This document shows, one piece after another, positions 22,783-30,867 of a stretch of DNA of 32,924 nucleotides (position 1 is its first letter; each line of letters begins with the position of its first letter). Made by a program: the position numbers and the translations under genes. The DNA is from an uncultured Chloroflexales bacterium. Lineage in GTDB: Bacteria > Chloroflexota > Chloroflexia > Chloroflexales > Chloroflexaceae. The stretch lies in contig CALCJV010000044.1 of the NCBI GenBank assembly GCA_937967405.1, forward strand, positions 1 through 32,924, written 5' to 3'. Below the pieces are notes generated by a model. That model made no database searches. It saw nothing but the letters and a program-made list of their open reading frames with translations, and was not told where the DNA came from.

Positions 22783-23865
22783 ATGCTCGAAACGTCACGG
22801 GCTTCCGTACCACAAACGGCACAGCACGGCAATGGCACTGGCGCAGGGCAACCCTTGCGCGTCCTGATTGTTTCTTCGTTGTACCCCAAGCCCGACAATC
22901 CAGCGTATGGAGCGTTTGTCCGGGCTCAAGAAGACACCCTGCGCCAACACGGGGTAGCGGTGAGCCTGCTTATCATTCGCGGCGATTCGACCTTCAGCAA
23001 GTATTCCAAAGGGCTGCGCGAATTACACGCACGGCTCAAAACCGAAAGCTACGATGTGCTGCACGCGCACTATAGCTATCCAGCTGCCATTGCCCGCACG
23101 CAGCGTAAAGCTCCGGTGGTGATGACGTTGCACGGCAGTGATCTCTTGGGGCGGATCGGGGATGGTGGGCAGACCGAATGGGTCTCCGTGTTGGATCGTA
23201 AGTTGGCCCAGAGCCTTGCCCTCGTGTGTGAGGCCGTGACGGTGCAAAACCAAACGATGGCTCGCATGCTGCCCCGCAACGATGCGTTCATCGTGCCCAT
23301 GGAGATCAATCTCCAGCTGTTCCAGCCGCTGGATCGCACGGCCGCCCGCCAGCAATTGGGGCTTGATCCGACGCGCCGCTATCTGCTGTTTGGAGCTAAT
23401 CCACAGGAAGCCCGCAAGGGCTTTGCGTTTGCTGGGGCCGTGTATGAGCGGCTCAAGCAACGCTTCCGCGATCTCGATTGGCTGGTGATCTACAAGGAGC
23501 CACCCGAACGGCTGATGCTTTACCTGAATGCTGCCGACGCGCTGATCTTTCCCTCATTTCAGGAAGGCTCGCCGGTGCTGGTCAAGCAATCGCTGGCATG
23601 CAATCTGCCGGTGGTCGCCACGAGCGTAGGCGATATTCCCGAACTCCTGAGAGGGGTGGCGGGCTGTGCCGTCTGTCCGCGTGAGCTTGACTGTTTTGTG
23701 CAACACCTGACGGCTGTCCTCGAACAGCCCCTGCGCACGAACGGGCGCATGGTCGCCGAGCGATTTAGTCCGGGGGCTACCTTTAGGAAACTGATGGAAG
23801 TGTATACCTATGCCATACGCCGCTTTAAGCAGCGTACCAAATCTTCAAAAGGGAGCACCCAGTAA
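22783..23865 (+). CDS. Family 4 glycosyltransferase
   Basis: A 360-residue GT-B retaining glycosyltransferase that adds a sugar to the lipid-linked repeat unit at the inner membrane face. After about 24 low-complexity residues the N-terminal domain begins with LRVLIVSSLYPKPDNP. YDVLHAHYSYPAAI and VMTLHGSDLLG follow. The C-terminal domain has LLFGANPQEARKGF and the donor-binding motif FPSFQEGSPVLVKQSLA, with E261 the conserved acidic residue. AAAGGAA precedes the ATG. Donor and linkage are not predictable. The gene sits 20 bp after the flippase gene. Confidence 0.9.
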   Translation: MLETSRASVPQTAQHGNGTGAGQPLRVLIVSSLYPKPDNPAYGAFVRAQEDTLRQHGVAVSLLIIRGDSTFSKYSKGLRELHARLKTESYDVLHAHYSYPAAIARTQRKAPVVMTLHGSDLLGRIGDGGQTEWVSVLDRKLAQSLALVCEAVTVQNQTMARMLPRNDAFIVPMEINLQLFQPLDRTAARQQLGLDPTRRYLLFGANPQEARKGFAFAGAVYERLKQRFRDLDWLVIYKEPPERLMLYLNAADALIFPSFQEGSPVLVKQSLACNLPVVATSVGDIPELLRGVAGCAVCPRELDCFVQHLTAVLEQPLRTNGRMVAERFSPGATFRKLMEVYTYAIRRFKQRTKSSKGSTQ

Positions 23866-23876
23866 AGGAACCGATC

Positions 23877-25898
23877 ATGTGTGGTATTTGTGGCGTGTAC
23901 AGTTTCAGCCGACACGCACCCGTTGCGCCACGTCTATTGCAAGCGATGCAGCAAGCGTTATTTCACCGTGGCCCCGACGACGACGGAGCCTACCTCGATG
24001 ATCAGGTCGGGCTAGGCTTAGGCTTTCGCCGCCTCAGCATCATTGATCTCGCAGGCGCACGCCAGCCCTTGTTGAACGAAGATCAGCAGATCATCTTGAC
24101 GTTCAATGGCGAGATTTACAACTACCGCGAGCTGCAAGCTCGCCTGCGGCAGCACGGGCATCATCTCCGCACCAATGGCGATGGTGAGGTTATTGCCCAC
24201 CTGTATGAACAGCACGGCACGGCCTGTGTGCAGGAGCTACGCGGCATGTTTGGCTTTGCGCTATGGGATGCCCGCCAGCGGCGGCTAATGCTGGCCCGGG
24301 ATCGGCTTGGGATCAAGCCGCTGTATTACACCGTGCAGGATGGCACGCTGATCTATGCCTCAGAGATTAAGGCGATCTTGCAGCACCCGCACGTGGCCTG
24401 CACGCTCAATCTGGATGCGCTCAAAATGTATCTGGCGATGCGCTACGTGCCTGCGCCCCACACCATGTTCGCTGGAATCCACGTCCTGCCGCCGGGCCAT
24501 ATCCTGCTCTGCGATGCAACGGGCGTGCGCGTTGAGCAGTATTGGGATATTCCCTTTGGCGAGCAACCTGATACCCAGCGGAGCGAAGGTGACTATGCCG
24601 AAGAACTCGAAGCCCTGCTGCACGAGATTGTGCAACAGCACCTTATCAGTGATGTGCCGTTCGGAGCGTTCCTCAGCGGCGGCGTAGATTCGAGCACCAT
24701 CGTGGCCTTGATGACGCACTTTCTGGATGAGCCAGTGCAAACCTTCTCGGTGGGCTTTGCGGAACCGTGGGCAGCCCACAGCGAATTGGCGTTTGCCCAT
24801 CAGGTTGCCCACCAATATCAAACCCATCACCACGATGTGATTATCACCCCGCATGACATCAGCGATACCGCAGCGCAGGTGATCTGGCATCTCGATCAGC
24901 CTATCGGCGATGAAGCCACCGTGGCCAACTATATGGTGGCGGGGCTAGCCAGCAAGCATGTTAAGATGGTGCTGACAGGCGAAGGTAGCGACGAACTCTT
25001 TGCTGGCTACGGGCGGTACGCATGGGAACAACGTGGGGCTGCGCTGCGCCACCTGCCAGTTACGCTGCGCGCAATGGCACTCGGCGCAAGCCGCCTGCTG
25101 CACGGCCAACGGGGCGCAAAGATCGCGCTGTATGCTCTCTCGCACCGCGACGAAGCTCAGCGCATGCGAAACTGGTTCCCGATGTACAATAGCGATATGC
25201 TCGCGGCACTGATCGAAGGGCAGCCTCTGGAGCAGCACCGCACCCAGATCAATGCCGAGCAGATGTTTCGCTACTACCTCGACCGGTCCGGAATCAGCGA
25301 TCCGATCAACCGGATGTTGTACGTGGATACGTGGATGTGGCTGGTGGATGACCTCTTAGTGCGAGGCGACAAAACCAGCATGGCCCATTCGCTGGAAGCG
25401 CGGGTGCCCTTCCTCGATCACAAGCTCGTCGAATTTGCCGCCCACCTGCCAAGCCACCTCAAGGTCAATCAGCTTCAGCGCAAGTACATCCTCAAAAAGG
25501 TTGCCGAACGGTTCTTGCCGGAAACGATTGTGTATCGCCAGAAGCAGGGCTTCCCGCTCCCGATGACCGAGTGGTTCCGCACCGAGCTACGCCCCTTCGT
25601 CCACGATCTCCTGTCGCCGGAGCGCATCCAGCGCCGCGGCTTCTTTAATCCCGTGTATGTTGCCCAGTTGCTGCACGAGCACGATACCAGCATCGCCGAT
25701 CACAGCTTGCAGCTCTGGGGCTTGGTGAGCTTAGAGCTGTGGCAGCAACAGTTTCTTGACCGGGCCCCGCTCGTGGCGACGCAGCCAGAATGGGGTGCAG
25801 ACCATACGGCGCGGATTGTGCGCCCCATTGCGGATGAGCATGCCCTAGAGCAGCGCGAGGGATTGCGCGAGCGCAGTGTTGGTGAATTCTTTTGCTAA
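23877..25898 (+). CDS. Asparagine synthase-type glutamine amidotransferase
   Basis: A 673-residue AsnB-type enzyme. C2 is the N-terminal nucleophile (MCGICGVYSF) of the glutaminase domain, which contains HRGPDDDGAY, RRLSIIDLAGARQPL and FNGEIYNYREL. The synthetase domain has the PP-loop SGGVDSS (267-273), LTGEGSDELFAGYGRY and SLEARVPFLDHKLVEFA. In polysaccharide loci such enzymes commonly amidate a sugar carboxylate, for example a uronic acid, instead of making asparagine. The adjacent nucleotide-sugar dehydrogenase gene, which would supply a uronic acid, supports this. Plain asparagine synthesis remains possible. The start is 11 bp after the preceding gene. Confidence 0.92.
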   Translation: MCGICGVYSFSRHAPVAPRLLQAMQQALFHRGPDDDGAYLDDQVGLGLGFRRLSIIDLAGARQPLLNEDQQIILTFNGEIYNYRELQARLRQHGHHLRTNGDGEVIAHLYEQHGTACVQELRGMFGFALWDARQRRLMLARDRLGIKPLYYTVQDGTLIYASEIKAILQHPHVACTLNLDALKMYLAMRYVPAPHTMFAGIHVLPPGHILLCDATGVRVEQYWDIPFGEQPDTQRSEGDYAEELEALLHEIVQQHLISDVPFGAFLSGGVDSSTIVALMTHFLDEPVQTFSVGFAEPWAAHSELAFAHQVAHQYQTHHHDVIITPHDISDTAAQVIWHLDQPIGDEATVANYMVAGLASKHVKMVLTGEGSDELFAGYGRYAWEQRGAALRHLPVTLRAMALGASRLLHGQRGAKIALYALSHRDEAQRMRNWFPMYNSDMLAALIEGQPLEQHRTQINAEQMFRYYLDRSGISDPINRMLYVDTWMWLVDDLLVRGDKTSMAHSLEARVPFLDHKLVEFAAHLPSHLKVNQLQRKYILKKVAERFLPETIVYRQKQGFPLPMTEWFRTELRPFVHDLLSPERIQRRGFFNPVYVAQLLHEHDTSIADHSLQLWGLVSLELWQQQFLDRAPLVATQPEWGADHTARIVRPIADEHALEQREGLRERSVGEFFC

Positions 25899-25912
25899 AG
25901 GAGAGCGTTAAG

Positions 25913-27229
25913 ATGAAGATTAGTATTTTTGGCTTAGGCTACGTTGGCTGTGTCTCGGCCGCATGTCTGGCGCACGAAGGGCATACTGTGATTGGAGTAG
26001 ACATCAATCCGCTCAAAGTCGAGTTGATTGCAGCGGGCCGCTCTCCCATCATCGAGCCGGGCTTAGATGCCCTGATTGCTGAAGGGGTGCGCGAAGGCCG
26101 CCTGACGGCAACGCAGGACAGCACCGCCGCGATCCATGCCACCGATCTGAGCCTAATCTGTGTGGGCACCCCAAGCCATGAAAATGGCAGCCTCAATCTC
26201 ACCTATCTCGAAAACGTCTGCCGTGAGATCGGCACTGCGCTCGCCACCACGTCGGCCTACCACGTCGTCGTTGTTCGCAGCACGGTGCTGCCCGGCACCG
26301 TGCTGGAGCGGTTGCTCCCGATTCTGGCACAGACATCAGGCAAACATGTCGGCGCAGATTTCGGGTTAAGTATGAACCCTGAATTCCTGCGCGAGAGCAG
26401 CGCAATTGCCGACTACTACAGCCCTAGCCATATTGTGATTGGTGAGTACGATCAGCGCAGCGGCGACCTCGTGCAAGCCCTGTATGCGGGCATTGATGCA
26501 CCGCTAGAGCGGGTCAGCATTCCCACCGCCGAGATGGTCAAGTATGTAGATAATGCCTTTCATGCCTTGAAGGTTGTGTTTGCCAACGAAATCGGCAGTA
26601 TTGCCAAAGCCCACGGCATTGATGGGCGCAAGGTGATGCAGATCTTCTGCCAAGATACGCGCCTGAATCTCTCGCCCGTCTATTTGCGCCCCGGCTATGC
26701 CTTTGGTGGCTCGTGCCTGCCGAAAGACGTGCGAGCGTTGAACTACCGCACGAAAGAGCGTGACATTGATACGCCCATGCTCAGCTCGTTGCTGAGCAGC
26801 AACCAACGCCACATCCAGCGCGGCATCCAGCTGATTGAGCACATCGGCAGCAAAAAGGTGGGCGTGCTCGGCTTGAGCTTTAAGGCCAACACCGATGATA
26901 CCCGCGAAAGCCCGATGGTGGTGCTGATCGAGACGCTGGTTGGGCGCGGCTATCATGTCAAGGTGTATGATGAACACGTCCACCCGGATCGGCTGATTGG
27001 CGCAAATCGGGAGTTCCTGATCCGTGAACTCCCGCACATCGTCTCGTTGATGACTGCGACAGTGGATGAACTGCTAGACGCGGTAGATGTTGTTGTGATT
27101 GCCAATGGCAGCAAAGCCTTCCATGCCGTGCCTGCCAAGCTGCGCGCAGATCAGACGCTGGTTGATCTGATTGGAACGGTAAATACAGAGGAAATGCAGC
27201 AAGGACACTATGAAGGTATCTGCTGGTAA
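25913..27229 (+). CDS. Nucleotide-sugar 6-dehydrogenase, closest by eye to GDP-mannose 6-dehydrogenase AlgD
   Basis: A 438-residue NAD-dependent enzyme of the UDP-glucose/GDP-mannose dehydrogenase family, oxidising the C6 alcohol of a nucleotide sugar to a carboxylate. The Rossmann start is MKISIFGLGYVGCVSAACLA. Family motifs include ICVGTPS, VVVRSTVLPGTV, MNPEFLRESSAI and the catalytic GGSCLPKDVRAL, with the nucleophile at C268. FANEIGSIAKAHGIDGR, SPxYLRPGYAFGG and LGLSFKANTDD match Pseudomonas AlgD almost position by position, and C268 has the same residue number. The product may therefore be GDP-mannuronate, though UDP-glucuronate is not excluded. The ATG at 25913 follows AAAGGAGA, which overlaps the stop codon of the amidotransferase gene. 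Confidence 0.9.
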   Translation: MKISIFGLGYVGCVSAACLAHEGHTVIGVDINPLKVELIAAGRSPIIEPGLDALIAEGVREGRLTATQDSTAAIHATDLSLICVGTPSHENGSLNLTYLENVCREIGTALATTSAYHVVVVRSTVLPGTVLERLLPILAQTSGKHVGADFGLSMNPEFLRESSAIADYYSPSHIVIGEYDQRSGDLVQALYAGIDAPLERVSIPTAEMVKYVDNAFHALKVVFANEIGSIAKAHGIDGRKVMQIFCQDTRLNLSPVYLRPGYAFGGSCLPKDVRALNYRTKERDIDTPMLSSLLSSNQRHIQRGIQLIEHIGSKKVGVLGLSFKANTDDTRESPMVVLIETLVGRGYHVKVYDEHVHPDRLIGANREFLIRELPHIVSLMTATVDELLDAVDVVVIANGSKAFHAVPAKLRADQTLVDLIGTVNTEEMQQGHYEGICW

Positions 27230-28418
27230 GCGCATTCTGATGCTGTTGGAGAACTGTACCTACCGCGAGGATAACCGCGTGCGGCGTGAAGCCCGCACGC
27301 TCACTGAAGCGGGCTACCGAGTTACCGTCATTTGCCCGCGCCACCCCGATTATGCATGGCACGAAATCGTGGATGGGGTGCGGGTTTATACGTTTCCAGA
27401 GCCACCGGAAGGGAATGGCTTGGTGGGCTACCTCGCTGAGTATGGGCAATCTACGATCAGTGCGGCAGTATTGGCCTACTTCACTTATCTCACTGATGGC
27501 TTTGATGTGGTGCATGCCCACAATCCACCCGACCTCTTTGTGTTCATTGGGGGGCTGTACAAGCTGCTCGGCAAGAAGTTCATCTATGATCACCACGACC
27601 TCAGCCCCGAAATGTACTACGCCCGCTTTCGCGGCAAAGGCAATCCGCTCGTGCATCGGGTGTTGGTGTGGCTGGAACAGCTCTCGTGCCGCACGGCGGA
27701 TCGGGTGATTGCCACCAATGAGTCCTACAAGCAACTCCAGATTGAACGGAGTGGCATCCCCGCTGAAAAGATCACCGTCGTCCGCAATGGGCCTGATCTC
27801 AAGCGGGTGCGGCTGGTTGCCCCAGATGAACGCCTACGGGCAATGGGCAAAACGATCATCGGGTATGTGGGGGTCATGGGCTATCAAGATGGCGTAGATT
27901 ACTATTTGCGGGCGTTGCACCATCTTGTCTACCACCTGCATTGCACCAATGTGTATAGCGTGTTGATTGGCAAAGGTGATGCATGGCAGGAGCTGCAACG
28001 CCTTGCACAGGAACTTAAGCTCAGCGAGTATGTCTGGTTTACAGGGCGCGTGAGTGACGAAGAGTTGATGCGCTATCTCTCATCAGCGGATATATGTGTC
28101 GGCCCTGATCCGAAGAATGACTTCACGGATCGCTCGACCATGATCAAGATGATGGAGTTTATGGCACTGGGCAAGCCGATTGTGGCCTTTGATCTGACCG
28201 AGCATCGCAACTCGGCGGGTGATGCGGCCCTGTATGCCGAGCCAAACGATGAAGCGGATTTTGCCCGCCAGCTGCTGCGCTTGATCAATGATCCCGCCCT
28301 GCGCGAAGCAATGGGGCGGATGGGGCAGGAACGGGTGCGTTCGCAGTTGGAGTGGCGGCATCAAGCCCCGCACCTCCTCAACCTATATCAGCAACTTTTT
28401 GCGGGGGAAGCTGTCTGA
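27210..28418 (+). CDS. Family 4 glycosyltransferase
   Basis: A 402-residue GT-B enzyme. The N-terminal part has RILMLLENCTYREDNRVRREA, FDVVHAHNPPDLF and FIYDHHDLSPEMYY. The C-terminal donor domain has IGYVGVMGYQDG, VWFTGRVSDEELMRYLSSADI and KMMEFMALGKPIVAFDLTEHR, with E316 as the conserved acid. The HHDLSPEMY motif is typical of sugar transferases in exopolysaccharide loci. It overlaps the end of the dehydrogenase gene by 20 bases, so its ribosome site (AAGGA) lies inside that gene. It is expected to act on the lipid-linked repeat unit; donor unknown. Confidence 0.9.
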   Translation: MKVSAGKRILMLLENCTYREDNRVRREARTLTEAGYRVTVICPRHPDYAWHEIVDGVRVYTFPEPPEGNGLVGYLAEYGQSTISAAVLAYFTYLTDGFDVVHAHNPPDLFVFIGGLYKLLGKKFIYDHHDLSPEMYYARFRGKGNPLVHRVLVWLEQLSCRTADRVIATNESYKQLQIERSGIPAEKITVVRNGPDLKRVRLVAPDERLRAMGKTIIGYVGVMGYQDGVDYYLRALHHLVYHLHCTNVYSVLIGKGDAWQELQRLAQELKLSEYVWFTGRVSDEELMRYLSSADICVGPDPKNDFTDRSTMIKMMEFMALGKPIVAFDLTEHRNSAGDAALYAEPNDEADFARQLLRLINDPALREAMGRMGQERVRSQLEWRHQAPHLLNLYQQLFAGEAV

Positions 28419-28453
28419 CACTAACTGATGCTGAAGAGCGGGGGGCTTCAACG

Positions 28454-29764
28454 ATGCTACGGAAACTACACAGTGCGGCCTATTGGTTCAAACAACGTAG
28501 CCCGCAGTATATAGTGCTGCGGCTCTACAAGCTGATCCAACGCTATGGCTGGACTACCGCTAAAGCCCGCAACCGCGTGATTGATTGCATCCTGCTGTTG
28601 CGCCGCTATGGGTGTGCGCCCACGCTTCCTGCGCCGGGGCGGGTTGTCGAGCACAACGCAGATTTCTGCCACGCGATCCAGCAGATGGGGGCCGAGCTGG
28701 CTATTCATGGCTATGACCACGTAGACTTCCACCGCCTCTCGCAAGCTGAGGCCCGCTGGCAATTGGATCGGGCCATTGCCGCGTATCAGCAGGCGGGGGT
28801 GCAGGCGGTTGGCTTTCGCTGCCCCTACTTAAGCTACTCCGAACGGTTGCTCGATGCACTCCCAGCCAGGCAGCTGCGCTACAGCAGCAACACGGCGGTG
28901 CGCTGGGATGAAATCACCGCCGATGGCTCCACCAAGCCGACCGCAATCTACACCAACTTGACTGAATTCTACGCCGGCACGGCGGCGACCGAAGCCCTCT
29001 CAATGCCGCAAACCTTGCCGAATGGCCTGATCGAAATTCCGGTTTCGCTCCCGGATGATATGCAAATCTATGATGGCCTTCAGTCTGGACGCAAAGGCTT
29101 GGCTTTGGCGTGGCTTGAAATTCTGCACCAGACCCATCGGCGCGGCGAGCTGTTCACGCTGCTGTTTCACCCCGAATTGTACGACCTGTGTGCGCTGGCC
29201 TTTGAACGGCTGCTGATCGAAACCCGTGCCGTGCAGCCGGGCATCTGGGTGGCGCGGTTGCAGGATATTGCGGCGTGGTGGCAGGAGAAAGCGCGGTTCA
29301 CGGTGCAGCTAACGCGCCACGCCGATCAACTCGCACTGCACTTCAGCTGTAGTGAACGGGCAACCATCCTTGCCCGGCAGCTGCCCTTGTCAGCTCCAAC
29401 GCGGCACTGGCGCGATGCCTACCAACAAGTGTTGACGCACAGCGTCTGTGTCCCTGCCGCGCCGCTCCCGTTGCTAGGGGTGGCCGATGATGTGCCCGCC
29501 GCTACTGCTGCGCTGCTCGCTGAGCAAGGCTACCTGATCCAGCGTGGTGCGGGGGCATCCGAATGTGCCACGTATATTGATGCGGCCCTTGTGCAACGCC
29601 TCGCCAATCCGGTTGCCCTCATTGCCTACATCGAGCATCTCACTACGCCTCTGATCCGCTACTGGCGCTGGCCCGAAGGGTATGCCAGCGTACTGTCATT
29701 TTCAGGTGATCTGGATGCCTTGAGCCTGATGGACTACGCGGCCCGGATTGTTGGTAAAGCGTAA
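28454..29764 (+). CDS. NodB-like polysaccharide deacetylase with atypical motif order
   Basis: A 436-residue protein. Residues about 45-245 resemble a NodB-type deacetylase: the VVEHNADFCHAIQQMG segment, the zinc motif H85-G-Y-D-H89, the groove motif GFRCPY (120-125) and a C-terminal FTLLFHPELYD (H239). The usual first motif, TFDDG or TxDVD with the catalytic base Asp, is absent where it should be (about residue 35). Instead a SFSGDLDALSL sequence (417-427) stands near the C-terminus. Residues about 250-410 match nothing I recognise. It probably removes acetyl groups from the polysaccharide or its precursor, but the odd layout makes activity uncertain. The ATG at 28454 is chosen over an in-frame ATG at 28352 inside the preceding gene; the ribosome site is weak. 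Confidence 0.72.
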   Translation: MLRKLHSAAYWFKQRSPQYIVLRLYKLIQRYGWTTAKARNRVIDCILLLRRYGCAPTLPAPGRVVEHNADFCHAIQQMGAELAIHGYDHVDFHRLSQAEARWQLDRAIAAYQQAGVQAVGFRCPYLSYSERLLDALPARQLRYSSNTAVRWDEITADGSTKPTAIYTNLTEFYAGTAATEALSMPQTLPNGLIEIPVSLPDDMQIYDGLQSGRKGLALAWLEILHQTHRRGELFTLLFHPELYDLCALAFERLLIETRAVQPGIWVARLQDIAAWWQEKARFTVQLTRHADQLALHFSCSERATILARQLPLSAPTRHWRDAYQQVLTHSVCVPAAPLPLLGVADDVPAATAALLAEQGYLIQRGAGASECATYIDAALVQRLANPVALIAYIEHLTTPLIRYWRWPEGYASVLSFSGDLDALSLMDYAARIVGKA

Positions 29765-29781
29765 GGCAAGGAGGAACCGGC

Positions 29782-30867
29782 GTGGGCCACTTTGCACTGG
29801 TCGGGACACTGGAGCCAGAGCGGTGGGAAGCCTTTGTGCAACAGCACCCCAAAGGCACGATCTTTCATACCCCAGCGATGTACGCTGTCTTTCAGGCAAC
29901 ACGGCATTACACGCCCTATTTCCTTGCGGCGATCAACCCGCACGGCGATGTGATTGCGTTGCTGCTGGCCGTGCGAATCCAAACCTTGCCCGATCCGCTG
30001 GGTTGGATTTCATCACGTTCGATCTGGTATGCTGAGCCGCTCTGCACCGAAGATGATCTCGGCATTGCTGCCCTAACGGCACTGATCCGCCGCCACGATC
30101 AGGTTATGTGTCAGCAGGTGCTGTTCACTGAAGTGCGCCCGATCTGGCCCGCTGGTGCAGAGCGCGAAGCACTGGAAGCGTGCGGCTATGGGTATTACGA
30201 GTATCTCAACTTTATGCTTGACTTGACACGCCCGCCCGAGCAGATCTTCAATGGCATGATCAAATCTTGCCGCGCTGATATTCGCCGCAGCAAGAAGCGT
30301 GGCTTGATTGTGGAAGAGCTGAATACCCCCGCTGGAGTAGACCTGCTCTACCACTTTGCTCGCCTGAGCTATGAGCGTTCGCGGGTTCCGCTCGCAGATC
30401 GCAGCTTGTTTGATGCGGCCCTGCGCCTGCTCCCGACCGGCGTGGCGCGAATCTTCGTTGCCTATCACGAGGGCACGCCGCTCGCCGCCGACATTATCCT
30501 CTACTACAAGCAGCTCGTTTATGCATGGTATGGCGGGGTGCAGCGCGTGCGGGGGCTAGCTCCCGTCGAGTGCTTGACGTGGCACGGCATTGAGCAGGGC
30601 TGCGTGGCGGGCTACACTCACTACGATTTTGGCGGCGCGGGCGTGCCCGATGAGCCGTATGGGCCGCGCGATTTCAAAGCCAAATTCGGCGGCGAGCTGG
30701 TCAACTATGGCCGCTACCGCAAAGTCTACGATCCGCGTAAGCTAGCCCTTGCCGAATACGCCTACGAGCTGCGCCGCGCAATCCAACACCGCTGGCGTAC
30801 CCTACGCCAGCGCACTACCCCGAAAGATGAACCAGATGCCCAACCAGTCATATCCACAGGGGGCTAG
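29782..30867 (+). CDS. FemAB/GNAT-type acyltransferase
   Basis: A 361-residue protein with a double GNAT-like fold as in FemAB peptidyltransferases and the BioF2/CelD acetyltransferases. Family signatures include GTIFHTPAMYAVF near the N-terminus, IKSCRADIRRSKKRGLIVEE, and the C-terminal VYAWYGGVQRVRGLAPVECLTWHGIEQGC..YDFGGAG and FKAKFGGELVNYGRY. Relatives occur in polysaccharide loci, including those linked to exosortase systems, and may add an acyl or aminoacyl group to a sugar. That role is inferred. It begins with GTG after a strong AAGGAGG, 17 bp behind the deacetylase gene, and overlaps the next gene by 32 bases. Confidence 0.82.
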   Translation: MGHFALVGTLEPERWEAFVQQHPKGTIFHTPAMYAVFQATRHYTPYFLAAINPHGDVIALLLAVRIQTLPDPLGWISSRSIWYAEPLCTEDDLGIAALTALIRRHDQVMCQQVLFTEVRPIWPAGAEREALEACGYGYYEYLNFMLDLTRPPEQIFNGMIKSCRADIRRSKKRGLIVEELNTPAGVDLLYHFARLSYERSRVPLADRSLFDAALRLLPTGVARIFVAYHEGTPLAADIILYYKQLVYAWYGGVQRVRGLAPVECLTWHGIEQGCVAGYTHYDFGGAGVPDEPYGPRDFKAKFGGELVNYGRYRKVYDPRKLALAEYAYELRRAIQHRWRTLRQRTTPKDEPDAQPVISTGG

